Shown here: positions 58,546 through 64,000 of the stretch, piece after piece
How the letters are laid out: each line of letters starts with the position of its first letter
Position numbering within the stretch: the first letter of the stretch is position 1
Origin: Emmonsiellopsis sp. PD_33
Taxonomy: Eukaryota > Ascomycota > Eurotiomycetes > Onygenales > Ajellomycetaceae
Assembly: GCA_032988165.1 (NCBI GenBank)
Contig: JANTQF010000028.1
Location: forward strand, 142,693-206,692
DNA: 64,000 bases
Reading direction: 5' to 3'
Notes under the pieces: model-generated
The model's input: only the letters and a program-made list of their open reading frames with translations
What the model was told of the DNA's origin: nothing
Databases searched by the model: none
Made by a program: the position numbers and the translations under genes

Positions 58546-61047
58546 CTAGTTCGCCCGGATGACAAGTCTTGATGTGAATTTATTCGATAAACAATCAAAA
58601 TCGTTCCGGTCAAAGGTCGACTTGCTGCGACCTCGAAGATAAGATTCTGTACGCATGCCATATTAGTCACCCTGTCAACCAACACTGGTTCGACCTCGCT
58701 GACTTACCGTATTGGGTAACATGTTGGCGAACTTCGGTCATTGTATTACAGACATCAGGGTTGGAGTTAAGGAGGTGATGGTGCTTCTGCGTATCCCACT
58801 CGGTGAATGCTGGCAGTTTTTGCGAAATCGCCTGGAAGAGGCCGACAATGACCCCAACGGGGGTGGTCTCCATGTCCGTGCAGAATTTCTCGGCGGCGGA
58901 AGCCTCCTGCGAGAAGTTAGTACCAAGGTGGACACACGGGAAGGTAACAAGCTTACGGGAACACGATAATGGCAATCGAACTGCATCTCCTCCCACACTG
59001 CCAACAACGTCGAAGCGAGGAGGAAGATGGTGGGCCAGTTTTTCAGCTTATCGCCGCTGTAAACGCTCGAGTACAGCGCGGATAGCTCCTCAAGGACATC
59101 CTTTTGAAGATCGCGCCATATCGTGGCCAAGCCGGTCTTGATCTGGAAATTTATCATGACTGGGGCCATGACTTTTCCATTGTATCTGGATGTCTCGTCG
59201 TCCACTTTGCCAATGAAATCCTCAAGCTCACCCAGGCCTTCAACCATGGTAACGTGTAACGTAAGGTTGTATGCCAGGACCAGTTTCAGCGCCTTTCGAA
59301 TGACTGGGAGCTTAGTTCGGTAGTAGTACCGAAATGTCGTCTTGAGCATCTGCGTCAAGAAGGGTGTGCCGGTGAAGTAGTCATCAACAAAATTTTCGAA
59401 ACTGCCGTCGCTGTCAATATGCCTGTCAAGGTAATCCGAAAGCATGCCGGCGGTTATTCCATCCACTCCAGCAGATAGTTTCGCAGTAGCAAGTTCGAAA
59501 TGGTTAGGATCCCTTTCCATCGACTCCACCCAATCAAGGTTGAAGCATTGTTCGTCTCGAACATAGACCTCCCGGGCGGGAACAGGAAGAATTTGGCCAT
59601 ATCCGTGAGTGATGTACAGAGTGCGCTCGACTTCGGAAAAGCCTTTGATGTTGCCGATCGAAAATCCAAGTGTAACATGGCGTTCATAATCGGCCTTCCA
59701 GTCTTTCATAAAGTACCCGATCTCCTTGATGTCAATGCGAGTACAAGGGACTTGCCAGAGACGAGCATGTGATGGCTGGCAGCCCGTACATGGCTCTCCT
59801 TTGTCACACTGTCGAGAAGTTAGATATTTGAAACAAGGTTGGAAGAAAGAAAAAGAGAATGTTGGTTTAAGTGGGTATCCCCAGCGAAGGTAACTTACAG
59901 TCTTCTTAAGGAACTTGCATCGCAAACAGGCCCTCAGCTTACGGATTTCACTCGCTTGCTTCCGCTGGTCCGGTCTAAGCGGACCCTTCCGCTTCCCAAC
60001 ACGCTTCTCAGTCTCTGGCTTTCCAGATTGCGACTGTTTCCGGACCCTCGTTTCCGAAGTCTTTGCAGCAATGGGGCTTTTCCGAGACGGTTTTCTACTT
60101 GGAGGAGAGGCTGATCCATGGGATGTCGGAGAACGAGAAGGCGATGTCGACTTCTTGACCGGGATTGGACGGACAATTGCCACAGGACTCACGGCAACGG
60201 GGGAAGATGAACCACGAGAGCCATGATCACATGATGCCCTACGACGCATAGCGTTATATTCCGCTTCGAGATTGGAATCAGACGTTGGTGAATTTATTGG
60301 GGGCGAGACATCAACAAAACTGCCAAACGAATTTCTGGGGTTGTGGGGATCAATGTCGGAATACGAAGACTCGGACAGACTTCGATTATGAAGCGTCTGG
60401 TTCGGGTTGATGAAAATGCCATGTTCATGGAAGGAAGAATCCATCGAACCGCGATTCTCAACCGCGGTCCAACCATTGTCGCTACTTGAACTAGGCAAAG
60501 AGCGCACTTCTAGGCCGGTGTCGGTGGGAGAATTGCTGCCAGGGATGCTATGCGAGGCGTAAGAGATGTCGGGAAGCCCGTCCAGAGGGTGATATGGCAT
60601 TAGATCGGCCTGGAAATCATGCCAGGTGAAGGGCATCATGTCGACGTTTGGCGCAGAGAGCGGGCCTGGATAAGACCCATCCAGGAGGCCTGGGTCGAGA
60701 TGAGCCTGAGAGGTGGGCATGAGGCCGATTGGCGATGCCTGGAGCGGAATGCTGTAGCTGGAGCTAAACTGGGGGGCGGAAGTTGTCTCAGCCTGCGAAT
60801 ATGGGAGGTGGTGGGGTTCTATATTCTGGAAGTGCCAGTCGCCGATGAGATTATGGTCGTGAGCCAGGGCGCTGTCTAAGCTGTGACCGCTGGTTTGGAG
60901 GGGTGAGATTTCCTGCCTGCCATCGGAGCGGCGCTGGTGAGTCGGGCGATGGTCCACCGCCACGGACCAAGTCGGGGCGGACATGTAGCCTCGAGAGTCG
61001 TAATCGAGGCCAACGATGGCCTCGTTGGACAGATCAAGGTCTCCCAT
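58546..61047 (-). CDS. Zn2Cys6-type transcription regulator
   Basis: Exons 61047-59899, 59808-58957, 58906-58708 and 58646-58546 join in frame to 766 residues. The N-terminal 370 residues are Ser/Pro-rich and disordered, then a basic stretch (KRKGPLRPDQRKQASEIRK) leads into a zinc cluster RACLRCKFLKKT / CDKGEPCTGCQ with a sixth Cys after VP. The spacing C-x2-C-x6-C-x5-C-x2-C-x11-C fits a binuclear cluster. Intron 1 splits the cluster between the second and third Cys. The C-terminal half is a conserved helical region (YFMKDWKADYERHVTLGFS, NFELATAKLSAG-like, LVLAYNLTLHVTM), ending FTSRLVIRAN. The start is the ATG at 61047; upstream in frame there is only TTG. A nuclear DNA-binding regulator; targets unknown. 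The cluster lies centrally rather than at the N-terminus, which is unusual for the class. Confidence 0.85.
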
Positions 61048-64000
61048 TGTCACGGCATAGAGAGGCCGCAAGATCGGAGAGTCGGGGGGAGGTCGAGGGG
61101 CGGATTACGAGAGCGCTGACAGGACGGGGGCGGCTGGACAGCTGACGGCGGAGGAGAAGAGGATGTTGAGGATAGGACGGGACGAGATGGATGGAAGGCG
61201 AGAAGCGAGGGCCGTGGGCTTTACTTGAATGTGGGGAGCCAAAGCAGCGGTGAGCGATCGCCCTCGCTGGTTCGTCCGTGGCGGGAGGAGCTCGCGGCCG
61301 CCGCAGCCAGTCACGCCACGCCCTTGCCCCCACGCCCCGCCGCCCGCGCGCAGGCGATCTGCCGGCCTGGCCTGTGCGGGCCCTCGGCGCACGCTGCCTC
61401 GCCCTTGCGCCCACGGCCGGCGGGTGGCATTTCGCGTTGCCAATGGGGCTGGCCGCGCGTGGAAGGGAGAGGCTGGGGAATTGAATTATTGCCCCCAGCA
61501 GCGCATGCGGCAGCGAAAGCCTAATGCCACCCCGCCGCTGCTTGCGCCCACCACCGATGGCCTCCCCGGGCCAGCGCTCCCAATCGCCGGATCGGGAAGC
61601 CCACGCTTCCCACCACAAAAATCCCAAAAATCCCACCCACCGGCTTATTGAGGATAACTCCTGTGGACGAGTAGGTTATCTACGTACAAGCACAGCAGTC
61701 AATAGTAAACATTCAATTCCCTGGATCCTCCCCGCCGGGCTCCTCCCATGGTTCGACCAAAGTTGACATCCAAACCGTGGATGGGCTCAACTCAACTCTC
61801 CTCCTCTGACTTGGCCAGGCTGGCAGCTGTCTCTTCCCAACTCCCCAGGCAGAACACACGTTTTCTTGTTCGTGAGAAGAAAAAAGGAATTATAACCCGC
61901 CGCCTATTGGTGTGCAACCACCAGGAAATATCAAGTTACGCAGAGTGTGTGTTGTGCGTGGGGATTAATATTCCCCGTGACCCGTGGTCGTTGCTCGACT
62001 GTGTTTCCGTCGTAAGATTTTAAGCCAGCCAACACGCTGTTGTTCTCTAGTTTGTAGTGGGCGAGATCCTAGATGGAAGCCTGGGTGTCTCCTCGAGTAC
62101 TGAGTATTCTGCATCGAATGAGGCAGCCAGGGTTGCTCTCCACCACACACCTCCACCTCCCCCCCCCAGCACAGACACCCATATCGTCCATGGGCATTCT
62201 CATCATCCCTGTTCGTGAATCCCATCCAAACCTCCCGCCGTAACAGCCAATCAACACGTCCAAAAACACGGGCCAAGAGCCTCGGTCGATGGCTGCTGCA
62301 TCAAACTGTGCGGGAGCCGGATGATGGACGCTGCCAATCCATGAGATGGGATCCATGCTTCGAACAGCCAACGACACAGCCCGACTGGCAGAGAATATGT
62401 TTGATGCGTTGTCCGTGGACCAACTAGGATCTGGCGTCGAGCACCCGGCCAGTCACACCTCGCCGTCGGCTGTTCACATACATGGCCTTGTTCGGGTAAA
62501 TTTGCCAGCCTCGCCCATCCCCCCCGCCCAGACCACGACGCTGCCTGCTCTCGTTTGGTCTGTTGTTAGTTTCGTCGATAATGACGAGGTCTGGTTCTTC
62601 GTTTTGTGGATTCATAGGACTAGTTATGCCGTCTGGGGTGGACTGTCTGCCTGCCTGTCTATTCACTTGTTTACCCAGCCTTATCAACATCACTGTCGTG
62701 TTCCATCCTCTGGGCAGTGGAGGGAAACACTGCCGTCCGTCTTCGCGTGGAGACTCGATATCGAGTTCCAAATTGGCCTGCTCTCAACGCGGGGTTGGGG
62801 CGGGGCAGCAGCCAGTTCCAGCGCTCCCGTTTGCCAAGTCTAGTGCAGGCCATCATTTAATAACTTAGTTATGAATCGCATTGCCGACTCATTTTCCAGA
62901 TTTTCGCCCCTAACTCGGCTCATTAGTAATTCTCACTGGCCAGATCTGCCTTCTGTACAGTGTTGATGCTGTTGCCATCCTATCCGTAACTTAATGTGGT
63001 TGTGGTTGGTGGCATCCCTCCCTTGTTTCGAGGTGTGCAGGGGAGCCAAAAAGGGAATCCGTCCTCGCCCTTCCACTCCATGGCAGCATCATTGGGTTAC
63101 CTTGTCATGCAGCTAGACATTGGGATTTGAGCCCTGTCGTTGTTGACATCGTCATCTTACATTCATATCCCAGTAGCCGTGGACAATAAATCCTCATCCA
63201 GCATTGTCAACTTTATGTAGGCTAAATGCTGATGCATACAACGCAAGGGGATTCAGTGTGATTGATTCAGTCTGGATTTGACTGCCGTCTGGGCAGATAC
63301 CCGATCTAATTATTGGATCGGATTTTTAGCTATGCGATTTATTGCATTGAGTTTACTTGCATGCTTGCTTGCGTCTCTTCCCTTTCCATTATTCTTCCCC
63401 CCCTTCCATCACCGCTTCATTCATTGAGCATCCCTATTTATTTGCTCCGTTTCCTACCATGAACTGGCGGTCTTGTTTTGCGCTTTTTTCCTTCCTCTTC
63501 TTCTCTTTTCGTTTTCCATGGAACTTTTTTACCTTTTTCTGCTCTGCAGACCGCCATGCTATTTGACCTTTTTCGGCATACTCTTTAAACCCATGTCCTA
63601 ATCCCATGGAATGGAACCTTGGGAAAAGATTCGAATTGCCAAATCCGTCGTCGCGCTTCCAAATTTTATTCTTCCCCCTTCTTTCTTCGATTCCCGTTTT
63701 GGCTTTCTAGAAATACCCTTTTTTTTTTTTTTTTTTTTTTTCCCTCAGAGCAACGAGTCCTCAGGTGGATTTCGAATCCCCCTTCTGCGGAATGTTTGGA
63801 CCGACAAGACAACCCCGGTCAACTTCACGGCTTCGCACCTCTCATCGGGATTGACTAGTATTGATCAGCCCATGGGAACATGATCTATAGCATATGTCAT
63901 CAATTAGATAAATGGTACTATATTTACCCCCTCCGTGTTTAAGATATTGACTGACACTTCCATCAGTCTCAGTCCCAAGGCTGAATGCACACATGCTCGG
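61048..64000. other. Upstream region of the Zn2Cys6 gene (3 kb)
   Basis: A GC-rich, CpG-rich leader (61048-61620) is followed by mixed sequence with no recognisable gene. A T22 run is at about 63719-63740, followed by an unassigned stretch with frames at 63611-63883 that contain only the homopolymer and low-complexity residues. The region most likely holds the regulator's promoter and the flank of the next gene. Confidence 0.45.

Noticed and set aside
58738..58969. Unspliced read-through of the Zn2Cys6 frame to 58738
   Set aside because: The frame after 58957 turns Arg/Pro-rich, whereas splicing GTAAGC to GCAG gives a coherent helical continuation to a stop at 58546.

Overview
This is nuclear DNA of a filamentous ascomycete. 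Genes carry short GT..AG introns, lie far apart, and encode typical Pezizomycotina proteins (a Zn2Cys6 regulator, an ENA-type ATPase, a fungal ETP1/BRAP2, a fungal ELL). CpG-depleted, AT-rich transposon remains next to CpG-normal genes suggest Eurotiomycetes, perhaps Onygenales; that placement is inference. All exon joins were made by eye from splice signals and reading frame.

Layout. 1-2814 (-): 5' part of a protein kinase / Sel1-like / ankyrin gene that runs off the left edge. 2815-10402: long gene-poor stretch. 10403-12619 (+): ELL-type RNA polymerase II elongation factor. 14097-16377 (+): DUF155 (RMD1/RMD8) membrane protein. 17295-18759 (-): four-finger C2H2 regulator with a 4.6 kb gene-free upstream region. 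23376-29044: Copia LTR retrotransposon 1. 29045-33576: no clear gene. 33577-37286 (+): two small orphan spliced genes, one with two 18-nt micro-exons, plus a degenerate repeat-bearing ORF. 37866-51239: four minus-strand housekeeping or stress genes: COQ3, an ENA Na+/K+ ATPase, ETP1 and a four-unit polyubiquitin. 51884-57104: Copia element 2, inserted 645 bp upstream of the polyubiquitin start. 57190-57610: an inverted-repeat element (MITE). 57709-58003: exon of an unidentified membrane-like protein. 58546-61047 (-): Zn2Cys6-type regulator with about 3 kb of gene-free upstream sequence to the window end.

Most notable signals. (1) Ten GCCAAG hexamers (the PacC/Rim101 core) lie in 771 bp upstream of the ENA ATPase and its TATA box, with CRE, TGAGTCA, CCAAT and CACGTG sites among them; this looks like an alkaline-pH and stress promoter. 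(2) Both Copia elements have lost CpG inside but kept it at the outer ends of their LTRs, which marks the edges of the mutated zones; the two elements carry different mutation signatures. (3) The primer-binding site of Copia 1 matches the anticodon loop of initiator tRNA-Met, as in half-tRNA priming of Drosophila copia. (4) A lineage-specific gene with micro-exons and a tandemly duplicated first exon. (5) A first ubiquitin unit with three substitutions. (6) A kinase-Sel1-ankyrin fusion.

No CRISPR array, rRNA or convincing tRNA was seen.
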